Below, piece after piece: positions 54,099-64,000 of a stretch of DNA of 64,000 bases; position 1 is the stretch's first letter, and each line of letters opens with the position of its first letter. The position numbers were made by a program, and so were the translations under genes. Source of the stretch: Hypholoma sublateritium FD-334 SS-4 (lineage: Eukaryota; Basidiomycota; Agaricomycetes; Agaricales; Strophariaceae); NCBI GenBank assembly GCA_000827495.1, contig KN817589.1, positions 148,009-212,008 on the forward strand. Reading direction: 5' to 3'. Below the pieces are notes generated by a model. The model was not told the DNA's origin and searched no databases. It saw only the letters and a program-made list of their open reading frames with translations.

Positions 54099-57000
54099 TT
54101 ACACGGCCGTGTCGTCAGACGCGGCAGATCCACCGCGGACAAGATTTGGCAAGTTACGTAATATATCCAGGAGGACTCGGATATTCTTTGTGGGCGCTCG
54201 AATGGACTGCGCTTCTTCAGACTCCTCTTCGTAAAGCGGAGCTTCCACGGATACGAGGGGATAACTTTGGGGTAAGGCTTGATATTCCTTCCCCCAAAAA
54301 GTTATGATGCACCAGACAATCAGGATCAAAACCAAAAAGGATAATGAACCGACCCATACGCGACACTCGGTGGTGGAGTTTTGGAAGAATAAACAGAAAA
54401 ACGCGACAAGGAATGCCACAACACTGAGGAAGAGCAAGGTCAAGGTCGAAATTGAGCAAATATTCATAGATTTAATTAAAGCCTCATACCCCCATATCAA
54501 AAGAGCGTAAGGCAAGCTAAAAAGAATAGCCACAGTCTCTACTCCCAAAAGCTGATGATCTTTTCCCAGTACACCCCCCTGTCGAACAGTGGCATTGTCA
54601 GCAACTTGCGCAAATGCGATCAGACGGTTACTTACCAGATCTATATCTGCATCCTTTTTTGTCTGATTTTGCCGCATTAAAAGCAGGCCTAGGATGATGC
54701 TGCCAATATTTGAAATAAGAGAAAGATAACTCGCGATCTGTCCAGGAGACCTCGCTGTGCCCCCGTTGAGGTCGACACCTTGAATTGAAAGGTATCCTAC
54801 ATTTGACGATAACATAACAGTTGCCTGCACGGGCACCAAACTGAGCAAATAGGCTCAGTACCATGTCAGTACTAGGAAACTCACGAGGAGAATACATTGT
54901 TGCCATTCGTTATTCAACTTCCCTACTAAGCGCTCCCAAACCACTTTATAGAGATTTCTGTCTATCCACATTCTCCGTAGATTACGGATATGGATATCGG
55001 GAGCCAAGAATAAAAGCGGGGAGAGCATTTTGAGAACCCACGTCTTTTTATCGAGTTTATCACCGAAAATAGAGACATTGTGCTCGACACGTGAGAATGT
55101 TTCTCCGTAACAGTTGACAAATTTTGAATGATCTGCGCTTGATGTTACTAATTGAGGCTGGAATCAAGTAAAGGAGTCGACTCACAAAAAATGTACATGT
55201 AGCGGGCTGGAAAGATATTAAAGTGAGTAAGGACGAAGCAATCCAGCGAATAAATATTTGAGTGTTCACCAAATGAACATGTAATCCCATCTGTGGTTTT
55301 CCCGATATTCTCTTATATGCATAGATATGAATTTCCACAGGTTATTCCAGCCAAGCAGTGACTTACTTTCCATGCTGTCTAACAAACTCAAAATCTTGAA
55401 CAAATCTTCCGTTGTATAAAAAGCTGTTGAATTCGGCGATGTCATTTGGTCTATAAAGGAATTAGCTCCTATCGACTGTGTACAAGTTCGCCCGGGATTA
55501 CGTGTGACATACCCCCGATGAGAAAAAGAACGATATCTCGAAGTTCGCGAAGCATCTCATCTGTCAGGGTACTACAGTGAGGATACAATGATACAAAATA
55601 CCTGCGAAAAAAACCAATTAATCTTTCTGCACAACTTCAGTGAACTGACAGGTACCAATATTGTGATCGTATTTCGAATCCTAGATGGTAATATGAGAAT
55701 GTGCTAATACAAATCCACTATCAATGAACATACCAAGGTGTTGGATGGATTTTGGTCCATACAAATCAAACATACACGCCATATGGACAGTTTCAAGAGG
55801 CTCGAGGTAAAAGACAGCTCTTTCAGTGAGATCCGCGTAATAATACTCTGATTCGAGACAGCTCCGGTCGTTATCTGCGTAGAAAACATCTACCATGAGT
55901 ACCGCTTTTTCGGGCATACTCATATGGAGGGATTGGATTGAGCATTCGAGTTCCAGGATTTCGTCCATTAACCTATCATAAACGACAGGGTCGTACAAAT
56001 CAGAATCTGTGTACACTCTCTGGATAGAGATCGCAGATGAATCTTCACGCCAATTTTTTTAAAGGTTCTGAGAACATACCTTTTCCGCATGATAGAAATA
56101 TCGGGCTCCTTCAGGGTGAACAAGGCTGATCCACCCAGGGCGAGAGGATGGTCTTCGGGATTTATTTACCGTCACCAAGAGAAATGCGACCCAGAATCGG
56201 AACCAACTTACTTTTCGAACACTATTGTCATCGGTTGTAGGTCGATATTGGTCCATTTCTTCGATCTTGTTTAGTGAATATCAGCCATATAGAACCAACA
56301 AGGTAAGTTGAAGTGCCAACATCTTAGTGCGTCTGTCATAGCGCCTGGAGTCCTGTGGTAAAGCCGGCATAGATGTATGCGCACGTCGGGAAATGCCTTG
56401 GGTCAATGAGATAATTTCCGGTGTCATGGGCTCGTGGACGTTGCCTTCAATGGAAGGGGATGGGTGGGATGAAGTTGTAGATGAAGGCGATCTTGATGGT
56501 GGCCTCAGGGACGATCCATGGGATACTTTAAGGTTTGTTTCATCACCATGGAATGTCGTTTCTATTTGATCGGAAAGAGGAGAATCGCACGGAGTGGGGT
56601 CCGCGAGCCGTTCTGAGAGGGTATTGCTAGCCTCGGGTTGAAAGTGTGCATGTACCTCGGTAGCGTCTGAGTGATCTTCAGCAAGAGATCTTGGCGCATC
56701 CACAATGATGGGTGGCGGCGGGAGAGATGGAGATGGAGATCGACGCCGGGAAAACCATGATAAGTTGTCGATGGATATCCTGTTTCCGAGCTGCGAGGAT
56801 GGGCGTGACGTGGGGGCGGTAGGAATAATGTCTCCTGTTGACGGGGCGATGAAATGTGTGTCCGATCCCCGGTTACGAGAAGAAGCGCGACTATTAGGCT
56901 GTTCCAGCCTCACTGAGGATTCAGACGCACTACGAATCTCGTGGGCTGAGTGCGGGTAGCTAGATAGTGCTACTCCGTTCAAGGATACGGCGTTCCCGTT

Positions 57001-57189
57001 CCGTACAACGGCGGATGTTAGTGGATCCCGCTGTGACGTACCCGCTTCCCCTATATTTGCTGCCCCGGAGACCTCTTCGGGTGGCTTGTCGGGCCCTTTA
57101 TCCAGGTCCGTCTTTGGCAGAAGACAAGCAGCCCAGAGCGCCAAACGCCGAACGAGCCGTTTGAGAACGACCTGAGCGAATGTTGGATT

Positions 57190-57246
57190 AGGGACATACA
57201 TTTCCGGCCGCAGCGTCGCAGCAGCTGCGACGCTGCGAGCTGCGAC
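57190..57246 (+). repeat. Left terminal inverted repeat (57 bp) with an internal palindrome
   Basis: Perfect inverse match to 60293-60349. Positions 57210-57236 form a 27-nt palindrome around a central A (GCAGCGTCGCAGC/GCTGCGACGCTGC), so each end can fold into a long hairpin by itself. Confidence 0.93.
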
Positions 57247-57366
57247 ACGGAGTCGGCCGAGATTTCAAAGTCCGCCACGTGGCCGCGTCACGCAGAACTC
57301 ATCAGATAACATAGATTACTACTGTACCACTCTATAACGTCTCTCCGAAGCTACATAAATTCAATC

Positions 57367-58687
57367 ATGCCTTCAAAAACACCTAGGCAGGAGTTGATAG
57401 ACTCCTACATTCTGTCAACCATGGCACGTGATGTCATTTCCCCTCCCGAAACACTGGAGGAATCTATCAATAACTTCCAACAAACTTTGGACTTCATCTC
57501 GTTGATTGAAAATACACGTTATCTCAGGGAACGGCCTCATGTTCCGAAGCAAGGAAACATTGATCTAGCTTGGGATTTTGCATCTGACCCTGATCATCAC
57601 CACCGATTTCTCAATATGCTTCGGATATCCCCCACTGTCTTCAACAATCTCTTATCTCTGATTGAGAACCATCCTATCTTCAAATCTGAAAATAACCGTG
57701 GTCAAGCTGCTGTGGAGCTCCAGCTAGCAGTGACTCTTTACCGCATGGGACGATATGGCAATGGGGCAAGTGTTGAGGATGTTGCTCGTATGGCAGGATG
57801 CTCTGAAGGTTCTGTGGAAAACTACACCCGTCGCTGCTTTACTGCTATCCTCTCTTTACATGATCAATTTGTTCGCCCATTGACACCAGAGGAAAAGGAG
57901 GTGGAGAAAGCTTATATGGATAATCATCTTGGCTTCAAGGGTCTTTGGCGGGAAGGATGGGTCATGTACGATGGAACTATTGTTGTTCTCTTTCGCAAGC
58001 CTGGGCAGAATGGGGATGCATATTATACACGCAAGTCAAATTATGGTCTAAATCTTCAGGTATATATTTATTAATTCACTTCATATCATTCATTCATTTA
58101 TTTATAACCAGGTCGGAAATGTACCCTCAAATCTTCGCATTGTTGATTATGCTCATGGCATGACTGGATCCGCTCATGACGCCACTGCATTCAAGGAGAC
58201 AGCTGCTTCCCTTTATCCCGACTGGTTTTTTTCAGGTGAAGAATTTGCATGGGTTGACTCTGCCTATAGTGTCAACTCTCGGACCATCCCTGTACACAAA
58301 AAACCAGCATCACTTGATCCTAAAAATGCCTTATTCGACAAAACAGTTGCACACCTTCGTGTTCGGTCTGAGCACTGCATGGGTGCCCTCAAGGGTCGAT
58401 TCCAATGTCTGCGTGGACTCCGTGTAAAAATCAACTCCAACACCGACCATGGCAATGCATGCATGTGGATCTCAGTTGCTATCATACTCCACAATATGGT
58501 CATTGATATGGAAGGAAATGAAGCAGCTCAATACTTCATCAATGCTCATGGACCGCAAGAGGAGCAGAATGATACTGGCATATGGGAAGATGAACAGGTC
58601 AATATGAACAATGATGATAATAACACCAAGCGACAAAGATTGGTTAATGAGCTGTGGAATAATAGAAATAGGGATGGGGAAGTATAA
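57367..58687 (+). CDS. Harbinger-type DDE transposase (DDE_Tnp_4 family)
   Basis: Two exons, 57367-58059 and 58112-58687, joined across a 52-nt GT..CAG intron; the product is 422 residues. The N-terminal half holds a helix-turn-helix-like region (ELQLAVTLYRMGRYGNGASV, EDVARMAGCSEGSVENYTRR). The nuclease follows with the expected triad: Asp in VMYDGTIVVLF, Asp in FAWVDSAYSV and Glu in VRSEHCMGALKGRF. The last part is acidic and Asn-rich (VNMNNDDNNTKRQR). Stop TAA at 58685-58687. It cuts at the element ends and needs the partner Myb-like protein in known Harbinger systems. No break is visible. Confidence 0.93.
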
Positions 58688-58787
58688 TGCTATAGGTATA
58701 CAAGGGTATAATAGGCAAATTTTATATAGCTATGGGTATATAAAGGTATAATAGCCTACAAGTCAAGTCAATCAGATAAATAGAAAA

Positions 58788-60124
58788 TTAGAGTTCTTCA
58801 TCAGTATCAAGAAAATCGGAATCCCAGTCAGGACTATAACTGCAAACCGGAACTGTTTTCTGGCGTTTAGCTGCAGGAGGCTGATTCTCCTTTTGACCTT
58901 GTTCAAGGGCAACAAGCCGCTTGCGGGCCTGGTCAGGAGTCCAGATGCCAGCTTTAGCCTCCTCAACAATTTGCTTGCGCATTTCGATGAGCATCTGGGC
59001 ATCCCGTTGCTCTTTAAGAGCAGAGAAATTTTCTCTAAGTATGAAGTGAATGAGAATATTCAAAAGATAGAGAATAAATTATCATACCTCTGGATTTCCA
59101 ACATGGTATCTGCAAGTGATCGCTTCTTGTGCTGCTTTGGCTGTGTTTTTACCTTTTCAGCAGCTTCTCGAGAAGCAGAAGAAGGCTTGGGCTCTGAACG
59201 CTGAGAAGTGCGAGAGGGAGTTGCACTAGGTTCCTCTAAAATAAAGTGAGTTCGATATATTGGTAAATAATAAGCCAAGCTCACGTTGATTGGAAACTTC
59301 ACTGCCAAAAGACCGCTCACGTCGAGGTTGACTCTGAGAAGCAGCTGCTAGCCGAGCACGTCTATCCTCCTCCAAGAGAACAGGATCAATATTGCTATCG
59401 TCACCTGGAGGTTGAACCCAAGTGGTTCTCATGCCCTGTGGACCAACACCAGTTGTAAGTACAATTGGCGTGACATTAGGGCGAGATGCAAAGATGCGGT
59501 GAAGAGTTGGAAAAAAGATAAATTCTTTCTCAATCTCATCTAATTAAATAACTTGTTTAGAACATATATAACAATAATCGGGAAATTGACATACTCCAAA
59601 TATTTCGAGCATAGTGTGGAGTCTCTACACATGGGCCCTCTCCCCCAATGTAGAATTTAAGGGTCCCCTCAGAGCCAGGTCCCTCATCCGAATTATCTGC
59701 AACACCTTCACCAGTTGCACGAAGGCGCTTTGCATGCTTTGCATAGACCTTTGTGAGGCTAAGTATAATGATATTCAGCATCAGGAATGATATAAAATAC
59801 CATGACTTACCTCTCAATCTTGGTTTTTACCCGATCACGGATGGCGTTTGCATCAAGAGCAAAAAGATCTGGAAGGACTGCTTCTGCAATCCGCCTATAG
59901 ACCGAGGACTTCCTCTCTCCAACAGTGTTCTATGGAGATTAGAATATACTTGAATAGTATTTAATTTGGTTACTTACCTCTTTAGGGTCTCGTTTACCAA
60001 ACAGAATACAGTAATTTTCGTCCTTCTCAACTTCGGACAGCAGAGTCCAGACGAGATTATCAGTCCAGTTTATTGCCCCAATGCGGGGTTCCGAGCTCTT
60101 TTTAGCACGTTTACTGGAAGCCAT
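58788..60124 (-). CDS. Harbinger Myb/SANT-like DNA-binding partner protein
   Basis: Multi-exon. Exon 1 runs 60124-59978 (MASSKRAKKSSEPRIGAINW, then TDNLVWTLLSEVEKDENYC), donor GTAAGT. Exon 2, near 59.93-59.82 kb, has RRIAEAVLPDLFALDANAIR. Further exons encode KVYAKHAKRLRATGEG, a linker rich in Ser/Arg/Pro (SQRSEPKPSSASREAAEK), the coiled coil LKEQRDAQMLIEMRKQIVEE and an acidic C-terminus ending DSDFLDTDEEL at 58788. The Trp-spaced helices of exons 1-2 fit the Myb/trihelix module that binds subterminal DNA and imports the nuclease in PIF/Harbinger elements. It is convergent with the transposase, about 100 bases apart. Confidence 0.85.
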
Positions 60125-60292
60125 ATATAGATAGAATAGAAATAGTCAAACGAGTGTGGGATATAAGCTGTCAAAGGCAGGGAAACGAGCAAGGATTGTG
60201 GTGCGCTGGCATAGGACGCGCGGTGACGTGGGTGGTCACAGAACGGTCACAAGTGGCCATCAGGCGGACACTGAAATGTAGCTGACAAAGCC

Positions 60293-60349
60293 GTCGCAGC
60301 TCGCAGCGTCGCAGCTGCTGCGACGCTGCGGCCGGAAATGTATGTCCCT
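60293..60349 (-). repeat. Right terminal inverted repeat (57 bp)
   Basis: Perfect inverse of the left end, with the same 27-nt internal palindrome, followed by the ATT target duplication at 60350-60352. Confidence 0.93.
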
Positions 60350-60424
60350 ATTGACGATCCGTAGAAGCACTGTTCGAAGTGCTCTGAGCAGTGTGCGGAG
60401 AGGCAAACTTGCAGCTGAGCCCAT

Positions 60425-62100
60425 TGAAATTTCCAGAGGTCGGCTGCGGAGTAGAGGGTTGGAAGCAAGTGGGAAGCTTGGAAGTTCCCGTGCCACACGA
60501 CGGACTTTCAACATTCAACTATCAATTCGCCGGAGAAGTCGGTCTGTGTGACGAAATCTTTACCGGATGCTACACTATGCTATAGCGTCAACTGAAAACC
60601 CGTATTCATAGTTGGAAAACCCACTGTTGCCGAAATATGAAAGCAGAAAACTCTACACCGCCATTTGGCCGAAACGTATTTGTTTCGTGAAGTTCACACG
60701 AGGTTGATGTCTCTTTGATATATGTTATCAGCGTGAGCAGAATGTTGCCGACAGATGAAAAATAGATTTGGACATCGTGATAACAGTTGACGTTGCTAAA
60801 ATGTGTAATCTGATTGGTGCTGCATCCGTATTTTCAGCTGGGCCAGATGTATGCAATGATATCGAGACAGTATTGTACAGTGAGCTGTCAGTACATGGAA
60901 TCTAGCTAAGCCAGACATAGCCAATAACATGGAGACCATATTGCACAGTGCATTGACAATACATAGATTCTGAGATGCGTCCCATCAATATATCTAGCTG
61001 GATGAGACGTAGTCAATGATATCGAGACTATGTTGAATAGTGAATTTTCAAAGTATGGATTCTGAGACGCGTCCCATCAATTTATCTAGCTGAACGAAAT
61101 GCAGTCAGTAACATCGAATTTGTGTCGTACAGCGAATTGTCCGCACATGGATTCTGGGACGCGTCCCATCAATGTATCTAGCTGAATGAAACATAGTCAA
61201 TAACATCGAGACCGTGTTGGATAGTGAATTTTTAAAGCATGGATTCTGAGACGCGTCCCATCAATATAGCTAGCTGGATTAAACATAGTCAATAACATCT
61301 TGTACAGCGAATTGTCCACGCATGGATTCTGAGACGCGTCCCATCAATTTATCTAGCTGAATGAAATGTAGTCAATAACCTCGAGACCGTGTTGAATAGT
61401 GAATTGTCATGGCGTAGATTCTGAGATGCGCCCCATTAAAATATCTAGCTGAACGAAATACAGTCAGTAACATTAAGACTGAGTTGTAAAACTTATTGGC
61501 ATTCATTATCGCAGATCATCACTAGTACGTGTAAATTGACATGCTATTCATTGATTCAGATCAGTTAGGCACCTGTACGTAGCAATGTACCACCTATCCG
61601 ATTCACCACATTTCTCACACTCTGTTATGTCAATCTGATCATTGAATCTACCGGCTCAGACGGATTGTGGGTTACGAGGGTTGACTCATATCATCCTGGT
61701 AATGTCTAGGCAGTGGTCAATAAAGTTGATTTCAAATGTAATCTGATGTATTATTCAGGTATCACAGCAGCTTGACCAATTCCAAGCACCAGGGTGCCTA
61801 CCTTATTGTTTGAAATATACTGCAAGGTATCTAATACGGCCTCTTGACCTGAAACTTTCTGTCTGGTGTCTATGTTTTCATTCATATTGCCATTCTATGA
61901 ACTATGAATGACCTATACACGCAGTCAATCCACTTAAGATGACATATTCAAATGTGTTGGTAGGAAATTTTCTGATGGCTCAGTTTGGGCTCAGTCGTGT
62001 AACTGGGAATGGGATATATTCATGATGAGTTCTCCGTGAAATTTGGCAAGTGCAACACATTTATCCAAGAAAACCCTATGTCCACAAAGCACTACAGCTG
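60425..62100. other. Intergenic region with a minisatellite
   Basis: It holds the promoter of WW paralog C on the left, a 92-bp tandem repeat at 60838-61475, and the 3' flank of the next gene on the right. Beyond these I see no coding signal; open frames are short and AT-rich. Confidence 0.45.
60838..61475 (+). repeat. 92-bp tandem repeat, about seven units
   Basis: The core GAGACGCGTCCCATCAA (or GAGATGCG/GGGACGCG variants) occurs at 60972, 61064, 61156, 61248, 61331 and 61423, so spacing is 92, 92, 92, 83 and 92 bases. Each unit also carries TATCTAGCTG, ATAGTCAATAACATCGAGAC and a GTGAATTGTC-like stretch. The leftmost unit or units (60838-60970) lack the core. The unit contains no open frame. 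ACGCGT is a possible protein-binding palindrome. Confidence 0.85.
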
Positions 62101-63481
62101 TCAGGAAACTACAACAGCTGATATACCAGCAACAACGTCATCGACTCTCTGCTGCCATTCATCCGCTACAACGTCTCCTATCTCATAATCTTCACCAGCG
62201 CCATAAGTCTCTCTATCAGTTTTGAGGATATCCCTGAATGCCCTGCACATATTTGGGATATCAGTATATAATTGTATAAAGAAAGAACCAAGAGATAAGA
62301 CACACCGTACTATCTTCTTGTTAGTTCCCGCTTTCTTGCGTATGAAAGCAAGGCGTTGATCAATAAGGTTCCAGTACTTTTCGCCCCCTTCACACTCTTG
62401 ATAAATGTTGCGCTAGCATACATTAGATGGCAGCAATCAAAGGCAAACACTTGTACTTACCATGAGCGCAACCCTTGAACAAAGCTGGACAGTTGGGCGA
62501 CAAGGCGTTCCATGGACGATAAGCTGAGCGAGGGCAAACACGTTGGTGTTTTCCTTGATGCTATCACGGATCTATTGGATAAAGAAATTATTATTCTTGT
62601 ATGTCTTCGTCGGTATATGGCATACATACAAGTTTCTTGATCTTTGCCCTAGCCTGAGTGAGTGAGTAGCTGACAAAGGTCGTAATTTTTTCCCAGTTTG
62701 AATAGTCGTGTTCGATGCCTGGCGGCAAATCAAATCGATAACGTTTGAGTATATCCTGCATAGAAGTTGATCATATATTTAAATCAAGGAGCGTAAGAGT
62801 GCATACAAGTATGTGGTTGCGGGGGATATCACCCTTGTATGCACTTATGTTTGTAGAAAGTAAGACGGCAATGGCATAGTTGTTGATGTTCGTCTTGACA
62901 GAACAAATCAGCATTGAAGATGTTGGGGAAAAATTGTATTCATACCTTCAACTCATCCGATACTTGGTAAGGAGGCGCGGCAGACCGAAACGCATCAATT
63001 TTGTTCTCAACGGAGAGGACACATACGAATAACTTGGCTTGACGGCCCAGTGCAGAATCCTTGGTAATGTTGAGACGAGAGTCAAATACACAAACAAAGG
63101 ACTCACTTGTAAGAAAGATTCGACCTCGTCGCGTTGCTCCGACCGAAGTTTCTTGTGGGACGCATATCGCAGGGTTGCAGCAGTGATATTGCCGGGCGAA
63201 GGCTCCTGGGGTTTAGCACTTTCCGTGGTAGGATCTTCCTCTTCACGGTCAGTAGCGTCTCCACTGTCCTGCTCGTTGTCCTGCCCATGGGTCCTTTTAC
63301 CTAATATCGGTTCAGGCGGGGGGCTCGATCGGTCCATCGCGTCTAACAAAGCCTGCTCGGCCACGGAAGCAATAATCATGGCTCCTTCCCTCCGAAGCTG
63401 GCGGGTGGGCTGCTGAGTGGGCTGCTGAGTGGGCTGAGCAGTGAGGGCGCTAGGAGATCCTGTGGATGAGGTCGATGTCAT
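62101..63481 (-). CDS. Multi-exon protein of unknown function
   Basis: ATG at 63481 (MTSTSSTGSPSALTAQPTQQ), about seven exons with good GT..AG junctions, stop TGA at 62101-62103, roughly 390 residues. Exon 1 (to about 63108) has a PTQQ repeat, a helix (AMIIASVAEQALLDAMDRSS) and an acidic linker ending VESFLQ. Later exons encode GRQAKLFVCVLSVENKIDAF, NNYAIAVLLSTNISAYKGDI, ILKRYRFDLPPGIEHDYSNW, TTFVSYSLTQARAKIKKL, NVFALAQLIVHGTPCRPT, RNIYQECEGGEKYWNLIDQR and FRDILKTDRETYGAGEDYEI. It is helical throughout, soluble and without a signal peptide. I recall similar expanded families in Agaricomycete genomes but know no function. All exons stay open, so it is probably expressed. Confidence 0.75.
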
Positions 63482-63545
63482 TGTGCGAATGGCTTGACAG
63501 CAGGAAAACATGTCCTTTTATAAAGGTTTCGGACGTGATGTAAAG

Positions 63546-63944
63546 TCAGAAATGACTCTGAATGGTGAAGTGACTCAGATGATTTCGCACACTAAACTTG
63601 AAATCAGACGATATAAAGTCTCTGATAAAATTCACCCCCTTCAATTCCAGCACTGTCTGGAATGTATATATGACCCCGGATATTATTGAAGCTTGAGAGA
63701 GATCGATATCGATACAAAGCCTGGAGATAATTTGTCTGAGCAAAAGAGCCAGGTGAGGACTTCACGGATATGATACATCAACCGGGCTTACCTTAGGCTT
63801 GAATGTCGAGCGCCATCGAAGTCGGCGACGGCCCACACCACCGCTGTTATCTAGCTCTTCAGAACCCGCCCTATTCTTGCGCCCAGTAATCTCGGCCCAA
63901 ACATGACATATCATCCCCATGTCCGTCAGCGCCGTCCTCGACAC
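63546..63944 (-). CDS. Possible 3' portion of a gene near the window edge
   Basis: Two minus-strand pieces could be exons. 63944 to about 63794 encodes basic residues (GVGRRRLRWRSTFKPK) and ends at a GTAAGC donor. 63743-63546 encodes ISRLCIDIDLSQASIISGVI and YTFQTVLELKGVNFIRDF. The latter has a plausible helical pattern. No domain can be named, and the link between the two is not proven. Confidence 0.3.
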
Positions 63945-64000
63945 GCCAAAGAGCAGTATTACAACCCCTTAACGACATAGCAACAATAGCGTAGGCAGCG

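Larger units (their letters stand above)
57190..60349 (+). mobile_element. Complete PIF/Harbinger DNA transposon
   Basis: 3160 bp with 57-bp perfect terminal inverted repeats (57190-57246 and 60293-60349) that begin AGGGACATACATTTCC. It is flanked by a 3-bp target duplication ATT (57187-57189 and 60350-60352). It carries both genes typical of the superfamily: a DDE nuclease (plus) and a Myb/SANT-like DNA-binding protein (minus), arranged convergently. Both look intact, so it may be autonomous. It interrupts exon 1 of WW paralog C. Confidence 0.95.
54099..60424 (-). pseudogene. WW-domain membrane protein (paralog C), exon 1 split by a Harbinger element
   Basis: The ATG lies at 60424 (MGSAASLPLRTLLRALRTVL). 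After codon 25 (Asn) the PIF/Harbinger element at 57190-60349 intervenes, and exon 1 continues at 57189 with PTFAQVVLKRLVRRLALW. Downstream, all parts match paralog B: Ser/Pro-rich region, WW domain (GWISLVHPEGARYFYHAEK near 56.1 kb), VYTDSDLYDPVVYDRLMDE, and the C-terminal membrane helices (IGSIILGLLLMRQ, LFSLPYALLIWGYEA, FLVAFFCLFFQ, FLVLILIVWCIITFW). The acidic tail ends at 54099. A shorter protein could start at a later ATG, but the original N-terminus is lost unless the element is spliced out or excised. Introns and exons at 55.4-56.3 kb are almost identical to paralog B. Confidence 0.85.

Noticed and set aside
1..64000. CRISPR arrays, bacterial operons, riboswitches
   Set aside because: Introns, HET and WW families and chromovirus structure show a fungal nuclear genome. 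The 92-bp repeat has no repeat-spacer pattern.

Overview
The window is nuclear DNA of a filamentous basidiomycete, most likely an Agaricomycete. The evidence is many short introns of about 50-60 nt (GTRNGT...YAG), a coatomer alpha gene with that exon style, families of HET-domain and WW-domain proteins, a Ty3/gypsy chromovirus and a PIF/Harbinger element. The order within the Agaricomycetes cannot be fixed from this sequence alone.

Layout. At 0.2-4.5 kb lies one conserved housekeeping gene, coatomer subunit alpha (minus strand). From 6.4 to 15.7 kb there are two WW-domain multi-pass membrane proteins, with two lineage-specific small genes between them, all on the minus strand. From 17.4 to 53.2 kb there is a tandem segmental array. 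It starts with one intact, very GC-rich HtrL/YibB-like glycosyltransferase gene on the plus strand. Four HET-domain genes on the minus strand follow (3' ends at 20.2, 25.4, 31.4 and 39.0 kb), each followed on its right by a decayed, 5'-truncated glycosyltransferase copy on the plus strand. Further scraps of both genes lie at 19.0, 19.7 and 53.1 kb. After correction for an inserted retrotransposon, successive units are about 5.2, 6.0 and 7.5 kb long. The longer units hold GC-rich repeats and a small repeated cassette containing an intron-like segment. HET2 and HET3 look intact. HET1 has a 37-bp frameshifting deletion and has lost its expected start codon. HET4 is split inside its HET core by a complete Ty3/gypsy element (40234-47418) with apparently identical LTRs.

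At 54.1-60.4 kb there is a third WW-domain gene, close to the one at 12.5-15.7 kb. Its first exon is split by a complete two-gene PIF/Harbinger element (57190-60349). The array is therefore flanked by WW paralogs in the same orientation. To the right are a 92-bp tandem repeat (60.84-61.48 kb), a multi-exon gene of unknown function (62.1-63.5 kb) and the edge of another possible gene.

Taken together, this is a fast-evolving accessory region beside a stable housekeeping gene. HET domains are known from fungal non-self recognition, so the array is a candidate allorecognition locus. That role is an inference from domain content and layout. Scattered single Ns fall only in repeated parts (HET/GT copies 3 and 4 and the retrotransposon), which points to collapsed repeats in the assembly.
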